From Streptomyces nitrosporeus (GTDB taxonomy: Bacteria; Actinomycetota; Actinomycetes; Streptomycetales; Streptomycetaceae): DNA of 64,000 nucleotides. The stretch lies in the NCBI RefSeq assembly GCF_008704555.1, contig NZ_CP023702.1:682001-746000 (forward strand), given 5' to 3'. The notes under the pieces were generated by a model that had not been told where the DNA came from, did not search any database, and was given only the letters and a program-made list of their open reading frames with translations. Of this stretch, positions 7,709-16,870 are shown one piece after another (position 1 is the stretch's first letter; each line of letters opens with the position of its first letter). Made by a program: the position numbers and the translations under genes.

Positions 7709-8866
7709 TCAGAGCCGTTCGATGATGGTGACGTTGGCCTGGCCGCCGCCCTCGCACATGGTCTGGAGGCCGTAGCGGCCGCCGGTGCGCTCCAGTTCGT
7801 GGAGGAGGGTCGTCATCAGCTTGGTGCCGGTGGCGCCCAGCGGGTGGCCGAGGGCGATGGCGCCGCCGTTGACGTTGACCTTGTCCGGGTCGGCGCCGGT
7901 CTCCTTCAGCCAGGCGAGGACGACCGGGGCGAACGCCTCGTTGATCTCGACCAGGTCGATGTCGTCGATGGACATCCCGGCCTTCTTCAGGGCGTACGCC
8001 GTCGCCGGGATGGGGGCGGACAGCATCCGGATGGGGTCCTCGCCGCGTACCGAGAGGTGGTGGACGCGGGCGCGGGGGGTGAGGCCGTGTTCGGCGACGG
8101 CCCGCTCCGAGGCGATGAGCAGGGCGGAGGCGCCGTCGGAGACCTGGGAGGAGACTCCGGCGGTGAGCCTGCCGCCCGCGACGACCGGCTTGAGGCCGGC
8201 CATCTTCTCCAGCGAGGTGTCGCGGCGCGGGCCCTCGTCCACGGTGACGTCGCCGTAGGCGACGGTCTCGCGGGTGAAGCGGCCCTCGTCGATGGCGCGC
8301 AGGGCCCGCTGGTGCGAGCGGAGCGCGAACTCCTCCATGTCCCGGCGGCTGATGCCCCACTTCTCGGCGATGAGTTCGGCACCGTGGAACTGGTTGACGG
8401 GGGCGTCGCCGTAGCGGGCGCGCCAGCCCTCGGAGCCGGCGTAGGGGCCGTCGGTGAGGCCGAGGGGTTCGGCGGCCTGGCGGCTGGCGAAGGCGATCGG
8501 GATCATCGACATGTTCTGGGTGCCGCCGGCGACGACCAGGTCCTGGGTGCCGGAGAGCACGCCCTGGGCCGCGAAGTGGACGGCCTGCTGGGAGGAGCCG
8601 CACTGCCGGTCGACGGTGGTGCCGGGGACCTCCTCGGGGAGGCCCGCGGCCAGCCAGGCGGTACGGGCGATGTCGCCGGCCTGGGGGCCGACGGTGTCCA
8701 GGCAGCCGAAGACGACGTCGTCGACGGCGGCGGGGTCGATGCCGGTGCGTTCGACCAGTGCCTTGATGACGTGGGCGCCGAGGTCGGCGGGGTGCACGGC
8801 GGAGAGTCCGCCCTTGCGCCGGCCGACGGGGGTGCGGACCGCTTCGACTATGTATGCCTCGGCCAT
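7709..8866 (-). CDS. fadA6: Thiolase FadA6 (C/D-ring HIP degradation)
   Basis: Protein of 385 aa. The thiolase catalytic residues are visible: Cys89 in RQCGSS, His341 in GHPLGATG and Cys371 in CEGGG. The sequence closely follows mycobacterial FadA6 (Rv3556c), including DRQCGSSQQA, ELIAEKWGISRRDME and the C-terminal MCEGGGQANVTIIERL. FadA6 acts late in degradation of the propionylated C/D-ring remnant (HIP-CoA pathway), releasing acetyl-CoA-level products. It is the last gene of the fadE30-ipdF-kstR2-fadA6 operon, the order found in M. tuberculosis, and is expected to be repressed by KstR2 from the box at 11496. Confidence 0.92.
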   Translation of the reverse strand: MAEAYIVEAVRTPVGRRKGGLSAVHPADLGAHVIKALVERTGIDPAAVDDVVFGCLDTVGPQAGDIARTAWLAAGLPEEVPGTTVDRQCGSSQQAVHFAAQGVLSGTQDLVVAGGTQNMSMIPIAFASRQAAEPLGLTDGPYAGSEGWRARYGDAPVNQFHGAELIAEKWGISRRDMEEFALRSHQRALRAIDEGRFTRETVAYGDVTVDEGPRRDTSLEKMAGLKPVVAGGRLTAGVSSQVSDGASALLIASERAVAEHGLTPRARVHHLSVRGEDPIRMLSAPIPATAYALKKAGMSIDDIDLVEINEAFAPVVLAWLKETGADPDKVNVNGGAIALGHPLGATGTKLMTTLLHELERTGGRYGLQTMCEGGGQANVTIIERL

Positions 8867-8898
8867 GACTGCTCCTTCGTAAGGGGTATGACGTGGAA

Positions 8899-9492
8899 TC
8901 AGGTACGTGGGGTGATGCCTTCCAGGACCATGGAGAGGTACTGGCGGGCGATCTCCTCGGGGCTGTGGGTGCCGCCGGGGCGGTACCAGGACGCGGCGAC
9001 CCAGACGGTGTCGCGGACGAACCGGTAGACGAGGCGGATGTCCAGGTCGGCGCGGAAGACGTGCTCGGCGACACCGCGTTCCAGGGTGCGCAGCCAGGCG
9101 TCCTCGAACTTCACCTGGGAGTCGGCGAGGTAGCCGAAGCGCGGCTGGGCCGAGAGGTGCTTGGACTCCTTCTGGTAGATGGCGACCGCGGGGCCGTGGC
9201 GGTCGATCTGCCGGAAGGACTCGGTGACGAGGGCCTCGATGGTCTCCCGGGGGCCGAGTCCGGCGGCGAGGACGGTGTCGTACCCGGCCCAGAGCTCGCC
9301 GAGGAAGGCCGAGAGGATCTCGTCCAGCATCGACTCCTTGGAGTCGAAGTGGTAGTAGAGGCTGCCCGCGAGCATGCCCGCGGCGTCCGCGATGCGGCGG
9401 ACGGTGGTGGCGTTGTAACCCTGGGCGGCGAACACTTCGGCGGCCGTGGCCAGGAGTTCGGCACGGCGTTCGGCGTTGGAGGCTCCGGTCAT
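8899..9492 (-). CDS. kstR2: TetR-family repressor KstR2
   Basis: Protein of 197 aa; the start at 9492 follows the ipdF stop by 5 bp. The N-terminal helix-turn-helix spans about residues 28-50 (TTVRRIADAAGMLAGSLYYHF). The ligand domain keeps KstR2 (Rv3557c) signatures such as AVAIYQKESKHLSAQPRF and VYRFVRDT followed by WYRPGG. KstR2 represses the HIP-degradation genes and is released by HIP-CoA made by FadD3. The position between ipdF and fadA6 matches M. tuberculosis. A matching operator lies in the fadE30/ech divergent promoter. Confidence 0.92.
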   Translation of the reverse strand: MTGASNAERRAELLATAAEVFAAQGYNATTVRRIADAAGMLAGSLYYHFDSKESMLDEILSAFLGELWAGYDTVLAAGLGPRETIEALVTESFRQIDRHGPAVAIYQKESKHLSAQPRFGYLADSQVKFEDAWLRTLERGVAEHVFRADLDIRLVYRFVRDTVWVAASWYRPGGTHSPEEIARQYLSMVLEGITPRT

Positions 9493-9497
9493 CGTGT

Positions 9498-10312
9498 TCA
9501 CGCCCTCTGGCTGCTGACGGAGACGGTCTCCCCGGTCATGTACGAGGAGTAGCCGCTGGCCAGGAAGACGATGACGTTGGCGATCTCCCAGGGTTCGGCG
9601 TACCGGCCGAACGCCTCGCGTTCGGTGAGGTCGGCCAGGAGTCCGGGGGTGGTGACCTTCACCAGGTGGGGGTGCATGGCGAGGCTCGGGGCGACCGCGT
9701 TGACGCGTACGCCGAAGTCGGCGGCCTCCAGGGCGGCGCACCGGGTCAGGGCCATGACGCCCGCCTTGGCCGCGGCGTAGTGCGCCTGGCCGCGCTGGGC
9801 GCGCCAGCCGATCACGGAGGCGTTGTTGACGACGACGCCGCCGGTTTTCTCCTCCTGCCCGAGCCGGCGCCGGCCGGCGTTCTGCTCCTTGAGCCGGCGC
9901 AGGGCGGCGCGGGTGCAGCGGAAGGTGCCGCCCAGGGTGACGTCGAGGACCTTCGCCCACTGTTCGTCGGTCATGTCGACGAGGTCGGCGGTGCCGCCGA
10001 GTCCGGCGTTGTTGACGACGATGTCGAGGCCGCCGTGGTGTCCGGCGGCGAACGCGAACAGGGCGTCGACCTGCTGCTGGTCGGTGACGTCGCAGGGCAG
10101 TGCGGCGATCCGGTCCTTGCCGAACTCGTCGGCGAGGGCGGCGGCGCTCTCCTTCAGTCGGCGTTCGTGGGCGTCACCGATGACGATCCGGGCGCCTTCC
10201 TCCAGGAACTTGCGGGCGGTCGCTCCCCCGATCCCGGCGCCCGCGGCGGCGGTGATCACCGCGGTGCGTCCTTCCAGGAGGGAGTGCCCCGGTACGTAGG
10301 GCGGCCGGTGGG

Positions 10313-10316
<4 letters not shown>
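9498..10316 (-). CDS. ipdF: Short-chain dehydrogenase IpdF (5-hydroxy HIP-type dehydrogenase)
   Basis: SDR of 272 aa. The cofactor motif is a modified glycine loop (TAAAGAGIGGATA, about 22-34). NNAG (about 104-107), the Ser of NNASVIG and YAAAK complete the active site. The C-terminus (SGYSSYMTGETVSVSSQ) matches the Rv3559c/IpdF group, which oxidises the C-ring hydroxyl of 5-OH-HIC-CoA-type intermediates. Its start overlaps the fadE30 stop by four bases, and kstR2 follows 5 bp downstream, so it is mid-operon. Confidence 0.88.
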
Positions 10317-11479
<1,163 letters not shown>

Positions 11480-11495
11480 GGCGGTACGTTAATCT

Positions 11496-11509
11496 ACCAA
11501 ACACTTGTT
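11496..11509. promoter_or_regulatory. KstR2 operator in the fadE30/ech divergent promoter
   Basis: ACCAAACACTTGTT matches the published KstR2 consensus AnCAAGnnCTTGnT at 9 of 10 fixed positions (A for G at position 6). It sits between two start codons only 46 bp apart and should control both operons. Confidence 0.85.
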
Positions 11510-11525
11510 AGGGAAGGAGGGGCCG

Positions 11526-12374
11526 ATGCCCGCTGCCCACGACGAACCGGTGCGCTACGAGAAGCAGGGCCCGGTCGCGACGGTGACCATGAACCGGCCC
11601 GGCTACCGCAACGCGCAGAACTCCGCGATGACCTACGCCCTCGACCGGGCGTTCTACCGCGCGGCCGACGACAGCGAGGTGAAGACCGTCGTCCTGGCCG
11701 GGGCGGGCAAGCACTTCTCCGCCGGCCATGACATCGGGACCCCGGAGCGGGACGCCCACCTGCCGTTCGAGCGCAGGGCGGGGCTCTGGTGGGACCACTC
11801 GGACAAGGAGGGCGCGGAGAGCCGCTTCGCCCGGGAGTCCGAGGTGTACCTGGGGATGTGCCGGCGGTGGCGCGAGCTGCCCAAGCCGGTGATCGCCTCC
11901 GTGCAGGGGGCGTGCGTGGCGGGCGGTCTGATGCTCGCCTGGGTGTGCGACCTGATCGTGGCGTCCGAGGACGCGTTCTTCGCCGACCCGGTGGTCCGGA
12001 TGGGCATCCCCGGTGTCGAGTACTTCGCCCACCCGTGGGTGATGCCGCCGCGGATCGCCAAGGAGTTCCTCTACACCGGTGACCGGATGAGCGCCCGGCG
12101 CGCCTACGAGGTCGGCATGGTCAACCGGGTCGTTCCCCGGGAGGAACTGGCGCAGCGCACCCGGGAGCTGGCGCTGCGCGTCGCCGAGATGCCCCGCATG
12201 GGCCTGGCCCTGACCAAGCGCGCGGTCAACCAGGCGGAGGACCTCCAGGGACTGCACACCGGTATGGACTCCGTGTTCGGCCTGCACCACCTGGCGCACG
12301 CGCACAACGCCGAGACCGCGCCGGACGCGCTCGGCGGGATGGACATCGGGGCGATGAAGAAGGCGGGCGGCTGA
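11526..12374 (+). CDS. Enoyl-CoA hydratase/isomerase (crotonase family) in the KstR2 regulon
   Basis: Protein of 282 aa. The ATG at 11526 is preceded by GGAAGGAGG; an upstream TTG in frame lies inside the operator and is unlikely. Crotonase features: AGHDIG (oxyanion loop, about 65-70), QGACVAGGLMLAWVCDLIVAS (about 127-147) and DPVVRMGIPGVEYF. It starts the plus-strand operon (ech-fadE31-fadE32-fadE33-SDR), the slot that fadD3 occupies in M. tuberculosis. A role in hydration or C/D-ring hydrolysis of HIP intermediates is inferred. It is longer than EchA20 (about 247 aa) and is not assigned to it. Confidence 0.8.
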   Translation: MPAAHDEPVRYEKQGPVATVTMNRPGYRNAQNSAMTYALDRAFYRAADDSEVKTVVLAGAGKHFSAGHDIGTPERDAHLPFERRAGLWWDHSDKEGAESRFARESEVYLGMCRRWRELPKPVIASVQGACVAGGLMLAWVCDLIVASEDAFFADPVVRMGIPGVEYFAHPWVMPPRIAKEFLYTGDRMSARRAYEVGMVNRVVPREELAQRTRELALRVAEMPRMGLALTKRAVNQAEDLQGLHTGMDSVFGLHHLAHAHNAETAPDALGGMDIGAMKKAGG

Positions 12375-13549
12375 TGGACCTCGCATTCGACGCGGCGGAC
12401 GAGGAGTTCCGCGCGGAGGTACGCGACTGGCTGGCCGCTCATGTGCCCGCCGCTCCCCTGCCGTCCCTGGAGACCGCGGAGGGTTTCGCCGCGCACCGGG
12501 AGTGGGAGGCGGTGCTGGCCGCCGACCGCTGGTCGGCGGTCTCCTGGCCCGAGGAGTTCGGCGGGCGCGGGAGTTCGCTGCTGCGCTGGCTGGTCTTCGA
12601 GGAGGAGTACTACGCGGCCGGGGCGCCCGGCCGGGTCAGCCAGAACGGCATCAGCCTGCTGGCCCCGACCCTCTTCGAGCACGGCACCGCCGGACAGCGG
12701 GCGCGCGTCCTGCCGGCGATGGCGCGCGGTGAGGTCATCTGGGCGCAGGCGTGGTCGGAGCCGGAGTCCGGTTCGGACCTGGCCTCGCTGAAGTCCACGG
12801 CCCGGCGGACCGAGGGGGGCTGGCTGCTCAGCGGCCAGAAGACCTGGTCGTCCCGGGCCGCCTTCGCGGACCGGGCCTTCGGGCTGTTCCGCAGCAACCC
12901 GGACGCGGACCGGCCGCACCGGGGGCTGACGTATCTGATGTTCCCGCTGGACGCCGAGGGGGTCACCGTACGGCCCATCGGGCGGCTCGACGGGAAGCCC
13001 GCGTTCGCGGAACTCTTCCTGGACGACGTCTTCGTGCCCGACGAGGACGTCATCGGGGAGCCCGGGCAGGGCTGGCGGGTCGCGATGAGCACCACGGGCA
13101 ACGAGCGCGGGCTGACCCTGCGCAGCCCCGGCCGCTTCACCGCGGCCGCGGACCGGCTGACCGCCCTGTGGCGGGAGCACGGCGACCCGTCCGACACGGC
13201 GCTGCGCGACCGGGTCGCCGACGCGGTGATCGGCGCACGCGCCTACCGGCTGTTCTCCTACGCGGGCGCCTCCCGTGTCCTGCACGAGGCGGACCGGGCG
13301 GCCCCGGCCGCGTCCAGCCTCAACAAGATCTACTGGTCCGAGCTGGACATCGCGCTGCACGAGACGGCGCTCGACCTGCTCGGCCCGTACGGCGAACTCG
13401 CGGACCACGCGAGCGATTCGCCCGCCCACGGCGGCTGGTCCGAGGGGTACGTCTTCTCGCTGGCCGGCCCCGTCTACGCGGGCACCAACGAGATCCAGCG
13501 CGACATCATCGCCGAGCGGCTGCTCGGCCTGCCGAAGGGACGCCGCTGA
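12374..13549 (+). CDS. fadE31: Acyl-CoA dehydrogenase FadE31
   Basis: Protein of 391 aa; its ATG shares one base with the preceding stop. Family motifs: SWPEEFGGRG, WAQAWSEPESGSDLASLKS, SGQKTWSSRA, and YAGTNEIQRDIIAERLLGLPKG at the end. The run NERGLTLRSPGRF and the acidic N-terminus resemble Rv3562. FadE31-33 together serve beta-oxidation of the opened C/D-ring products. The directly adjoining fadE32 suggests a heteromeric enzyme, as is common for steroid acyl-CoA dehydrogenases. Confidence 0.87.
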   Translation: MDLAFDAADEEFRAEVRDWLAAHVPAAPLPSLETAEGFAAHREWEAVLAADRWSAVSWPEEFGGRGSSLLRWLVFEEEYYAAGAPGRVSQNGISLLAPTLFEHGTAGQRARVLPAMARGEVIWAQAWSEPESGSDLASLKSTARRTEGGWLLSGQKTWSSRAAFADRAFGLFRSNPDADRPHRGLTYLMFPLDAEGVTVRPIGRLDGKPAFAELFLDDVFVPDEDVIGEPGQGWRVAMSTTGNERGLTLRSPGRFTAAADRLTALWREHGDPSDTALRDRVADAVIGARAYRLFSYAGASRVLHEADRAAPAASSLNKIYWSELDIALHETALDLLGPYGELADHASDSPAHGGWSEGYVFSLAGPVYAGTNEIQRDIIAERLLGLPKGRR

Positions 13550-14541
13550 TGCGTTTCCTCCTCGACGCCGAGCAGCGGGACTTCGCCCGTTCCCTCGGCG
13601 GTCTGCTCACCTCCTGCGACACCCCGGCCGCCGTACGGGCCTGGGCGGCGGGCGACCACGGGCCGGGGCGTGCGCTGTGGACCGGGCTGGCCGGGGCCGG
13701 GGTCTTCGCGCTGGCCGTACCGGAGCGCCACGAGGGTTTCGGCCTGCTCCCCGTCGAACTGACGGTCGCCTTCACCGAACTGGGGCGCCATGCGGTGCCC
13801 GGACCGCTGGTCGAGACGGTGGCCGTCGCGGCCCTGCTGGACCGGCTGGGTGACGAGGGCCTGGCCGCTTCCCGGCTGCCCAACCTCGCCTCGGGCACCA
13901 CGATGGCCTCGCTGTGCCTGGCCGGCCACGGCCCGTACGCGCTCGACGCGGACGCCGCCGACGCGGTGTACGTGGTGGACGGCGAGACCCTGCGCCTGGC
14001 CGGGGCCCCGGGCCCGGTGCAGCCTTCGGCCGACCCGGGGCGGCGGCTGTCGCGGCCGTCCGGCGGGACGGTCCTCGCCCAGGGCCCGGCGGTGGCGGCG
14101 GCCGCCGCGTACGCCGCGGACGTGGCCGCGCTGGCCACGGCGGCGCAGGCACTGGGGGTGGGCCGCACCCTGCTGGCCCGTACCGTCGAGTACGTCACCG
14201 GGCGCACCCAGTTCGGGGTGGCCATCGGCTCCTTCCAGGCGGTCAAGCATCGGCTGGCGGACACACTGCTGGCGCTGGAGTTCGCCGAGCCGCTGATCCA
14301 CGGGGCGGCCCTCGCCCTCGCCTCGGACGACGAGGACGCGGGCCGGGAGATCGCGGCGGCCAAGGTCACCGCCGGGGAGGCCGCCTACGGTGCCGCCCGT
14401 ACGGCCCTCCAGCTGCACGGGGCCATCGGTTACACCGACGAGCTGGACCTGTCCCTGTGGATCCGCAAGGCCCGGCCGCTGCGTGACGCCTGGGGCACCC
14501 CGGCCGCCTGCCGGGCCCGCGTGCTGTCCGTCCGGCCGTGA
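13549..14541 (+). CDS. fadE32: Acyl-CoA dehydrogenase subunit FadE32
   Basis: Protein of 330 aa, short for the family, as in Rv3563. The start overlaps the fadE31 stop by one base. The middle domain is reduced and lacks the usual SEP-GSD motif. The C-terminal helices are kept: YVTGRTQFGVAIGSFQAVKHRLAD and ALQLHGAIGYTDELDLSLWIRKA. Such half-degenerate subunits pair with a complementary partner so that the heterotetramer has fewer FAD sites. The partner is probably FadE31 or FadE33. Confidence 0.85.
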   Translation: MRFLLDAEQRDFARSLGGLLTSCDTPAAVRAWAAGDHGPGRALWTGLAGAGVFALAVPERHEGFGLLPVELTVAFTELGRHAVPGPLVETVAVAALLDRLGDEGLAASRLPNLASGTTMASLCLAGHGPYALDADAADAVYVVDGETLRLAGAPGPVQPSADPGRRLSRPSGGTVLAQGPAVAAAAAYAADVAALATAAQALGVGRTLLARTVEYVTGRTQFGVAIGSFQAVKHRLADTLLALEFAEPLIHGAALALASDDEDAGREIAAAKVTAGEAAYGAARTALQLHGAIGYTDELDLSLWIRKARPLRDAWGTPAACRARVLSVRP

Positions 14542-14598
14542 GAAGACCCCGAGCTGACCGTGAGAAGACCGTGAGAACACCCCGAGGGGAGCAGTCCG

Positions 14599-15675
14599 GT
14601 GAGGCTGACTGAGGAGCAGGAAGAGCTGCGGTCGGCCGTCCGGTCGCTGCTGACCAGGCATCAGGACGAGGCGGCGTGGGCGCCGTTGGCCGAGCAGATG
14701 GGGGCGGCCTCGCTGGCCGTGCCCGAGGAGTACGGCGGGGCGGGCGGCGGGGCGCGGGACGTCCATGTACTGATGGAGGAACTGGGCCGGTGCCTGAGCC
14801 CGCTGCCGTTTCTGGGGTCGGCGGTGCTCGCCACCGGGGCGCTCCTGGCCTCGGGGGACAAGGACGCCTGCGGGCGGCTGCTGCCCGCGCTCGCCGGGGG
14901 CGGCTCGGTGGGCGCCCTGGCCTGGGCCGAGGGGGGTTCCTGGGAACCGGCCTCGGTACGCGCCGGGGCGGTGCCGGGCCGCGGCCCGGGTGCCTCCTGG
15001 GTGCTCACCGGGGTCAAGGAGCACGTCCTGGACGCGGGGCGGGTGGACGTCCTGCTGGTCGCGGCGCGTACGGCGGCCGGGATCTCGCTGTTCGAGGTGG
15101 CGGTGGACGCTCCCGGGGTGCGCCGGGAGCCCCTGGTGACGATGGACGGGACCAGGGGCCAGGCCCGCTGGGTGTTCGACGGAGCCGGGGCGCGCCTGCT
15201 GGGCGCGGACGGTGACGGCGGGCGGGTCCTGGAGCACGTACGCGACCTGGCGTGCGCGGCGCTCGCCGCGGAGCAGGCCGGGGCCGCCGGGCGCTGCCTG
15301 GAGATCACCGTCGCCTATGCCCGGGACCGGGTGCAGTTCGGGCGTCCGATCGGCTCGTTCCAGGCGGTCAAGCACCGGCTGGCGGACGCCTACGTCCTGG
15401 TGGAGTCGGCGCGTTCGGCGGCGCTCGGTGCCGCGTTCGCCGCCGACCTGGACCCGGGCGCGCTCCCCCGGGCCGCGGCCGTCGCGAAGTCGGTCTGCTC
15501 CGAGGCGTTCTCGGCGGTGGCCGGCGAGATGATCCAGCTGCACGGCGGTATCGGGGTCACCTGGGAGCACGACGCCCACCGCTACTTCAAGCGGGCGCAC
15601 GGGTCCGGGGAGCTGTTCGGCTCCCCCGCCCGGCACCGCGCGCGGCTCGCGGCCGGGCTCGGCCTGACCGCCTGA
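14599..15675 (+). CDS. fadE33: Acyl-CoA dehydrogenase subunit FadE33
   Basis: 358 aa from a GTG start preceded by GAGGGGAGCAG. Like FadE32 it has a reduced middle domain but intact C-terminal motifs (YARDRVQFGRPIGSFQAVKHRLAD, MIQLHGGIGVTWEHDAHRYFKRA). Its place after fadE31-fadE32 is the M. tuberculosis order Rv3562-Rv3564. The 57-bp gap to fadE32 carries imprecise GTGAGAAGACC repeats but no terminator, so the operon probably continues. It is the expected partner subunit in HIP side-chain or ring-product dehydrogenation. Confidence 0.85.
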   Translation: MRLTEEQEELRSAVRSLLTRHQDEAAWAPLAEQMGAASLAVPEEYGGAGGGARDVHVLMEELGRCLSPLPFLGSAVLATGALLASGDKDACGRLLPALAGGGSVGALAWAEGGSWEPASVRAGAVPGRGPGASWVLTGVKEHVLDAGRVDVLLVAARTAAGISLFEVAVDAPGVRREPLVTMDGTRGQARWVFDGAGARLLGADGDGGRVLEHVRDLACAALAAEQAGAAGRCLEITVAYARDRVQFGRPIGSFQAVKHRLADAYVLVESARSAALGAAFAADLDPGALPRAAAVAKSVCSEAFSAVAGEMIQLHGGIGVTWEHDAHRYFKRAHGSGELFGSPARHRARLAAGLGLTA

Positions 15676-15767
15676 CGCCCGGCCTCCTGACCGCTTGACC
15701 GCTTGACCGACGGCGTACGCGGAAGCACCCGACCGACGGTGTCCGCGCGAGAAAGGGACCGCACAGC

Positions 15768-16556
15768 ATGGAGATCGGCAACCCGTTGGACTTCACGGGA
15801 CGCGTGGTGCTCGTCACCGGCGGCACCAAGGGCATCGGTGCCGCCATCGCCGGGGCGTTCCTCGGCGCGGGCGCGGAGGTGGTGGTCTGCGGCCGCGACG
15901 CGCCGCGGGAGCTGCCCTCGGCCCGGGGCCGGGAGGCGGTGTTCGTCCCGGCCGACGTACGGGACCCGGCGGCGGCGTCCTTCCTGGTGGACGCGGCGGT
16001 GGAGCGCTTCGGCAGGCTCGACGTACTCGTCAACAACGCGGGCGGTTCGCCGGACGCGGACGCGGCCACCGTCTCACCGCGCTTCGTGGAGAAGATCGTC
16101 GCGCTCAACCTCCTCGCCCCGTTCTACGTGGCGCAGGCCGCCCACCGCGTCATGAGCACCCAGGAGGACGGCGGCGCGGTGGTCAACATCGGCAGCGTCT
16201 CCGCCCATGACCCGCAGCCCGGTACCGCCGCGTACACGGCCGCCAAGGCGGGGCTGCTGGCCCTGACCCGGGCCCTGGCCCTGGAGTGGGCGCCGCGGGT
16301 GCGGGTCAACCACATCACCACGGGGCTGATCCGCACCGAGAGCGCGGCATCGGTCTACGGCGCGGACGGCGGCGCGTCGGTCGCGGCCGTCATCCCGATG
16401 GAGCGGATGGCGGTGCCCGGGGACGTCGCCCGCGCCTGCCTGTTCCTGGCGGGCGGTCTGTCCGGGTACGTCAACGGGGCGGATCTGGCGGTGCACGGCG
16501 GCGGCGAGTTCCCGGCCCGGTTCCTGGCGGCGAAGGCGGGCGACGCGGCGGGGTGA
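15768..16556 (+). CDS. Short-chain dehydrogenase/reductase in the FadE31-33 operon
   Basis: Protein of 262 aa with GAGAAAGGGACC before the ATG. SDR features: TGGTKGIG (about 18-25), NNAGG, the Ser of NIGSVSAHD, and YTAAK. It resembles the Rv3548c/Rv3549c group of SDRs linked to HIP degradation, but the exact orthologue is not certain. The 92-bp gap before it holds short direct repeats (TTGACCG twice; ACCGACGGYGTMCGCG twice), which may be an internal promoter. A hairpin terminator follows 9 bp after the stop. Confidence 0.78.
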   Translation: MEIGNPLDFTGRVVLVTGGTKGIGAAIAGAFLGAGAEVVVCGRDAPRELPSARGREAVFVPADVRDPAAASFLVDAAVERFGRLDVLVNNAGGSPDADAATVSPRFVEKIVALNLLAPFYVAQAAHRVMSTQEDGGAVVNIGSVSAHDPQPGTAAYTAAKAGLLALTRALALEWAPRVRVNHITTGLIRTESAASVYGADGGASVAAVIPMERMAVPGDVARACLFLAGGLSGYVNGADLAVHGGGEFPARFLAAKAGDAAG

Positions 16557-16565
16557 GCCGGGTAC

Positions 16566-16598
16566 GGAGCGGCTCCGCCCTCCGGGGCGAGCCGCTCC
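16566..16598 (+). terminator. Terminator of the ech-fadE31-fadE32-fadE33-SDR operon
   Basis: 10-bp perfect stem GGAGCGGCTC (16566-16575) with GAGCCGCTCC (16589-16598) and a 13-nt loop, 9 bp after the SDR stop codon. Confidence 0.65.
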
Positions 16599-16659
16599 GC
16601 CGGTGCCGCCGGTGCCGCAGCTACCGGACGGCGTGGTGGCAGCGCGCCGTCACCGCACC

Positions 16660-16732
16660 GGCGGGCGCGGGCGACGTCCTCGGGTTCGACGCCTCGCAGG
16701 CGGATCTTCCCGCCGGTCCACATGTCGCCCAT
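16660..16732 (-). pseudogene. Relic of a GNAT acetyltransferase start
   Basis: Reading leftward from the ATG at 16732, with a GGGGAG site upstream, the frame gives MGDMWTGGKIRLRGVEPED. This strongly resembles the first residues of Streptomyces GNAT acetyltransferases (MWTG..IRLR.VEPED). The similarity fades after about 20 residues and no acetyl-CoA motif follows. This is most likely a truncated remnant left between convergent operons. Confidence is limited by the short match. Confidence 0.4.
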
Positions 16733-16838
16733 GGCGCCCACTCCCCTGCCGGTTCCGCGGGCGCCGGCCGTGTGCCCGCGCCGGCCGCCCCGGAGGACCC
16801 GCCCACGACAGCGAGCGGGTCCTCCGGGGCGGGGCGGG

Positions 16839-16868
16839 GGTGCCCGGCGGGGTGTCCCGCCGGGCACC
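16839..16868 (-). terminator. Strong hairpin terminator after the hsaA gene
   Basis: Perfect 13-bp stem (16839-16851 with 16856-16868) and a 4-nt loop, 2 bp beyond the stop codon of the minus-strand gene ending at 16871. Confidence 0.7.
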
Positions 16869-16870
16869 GG

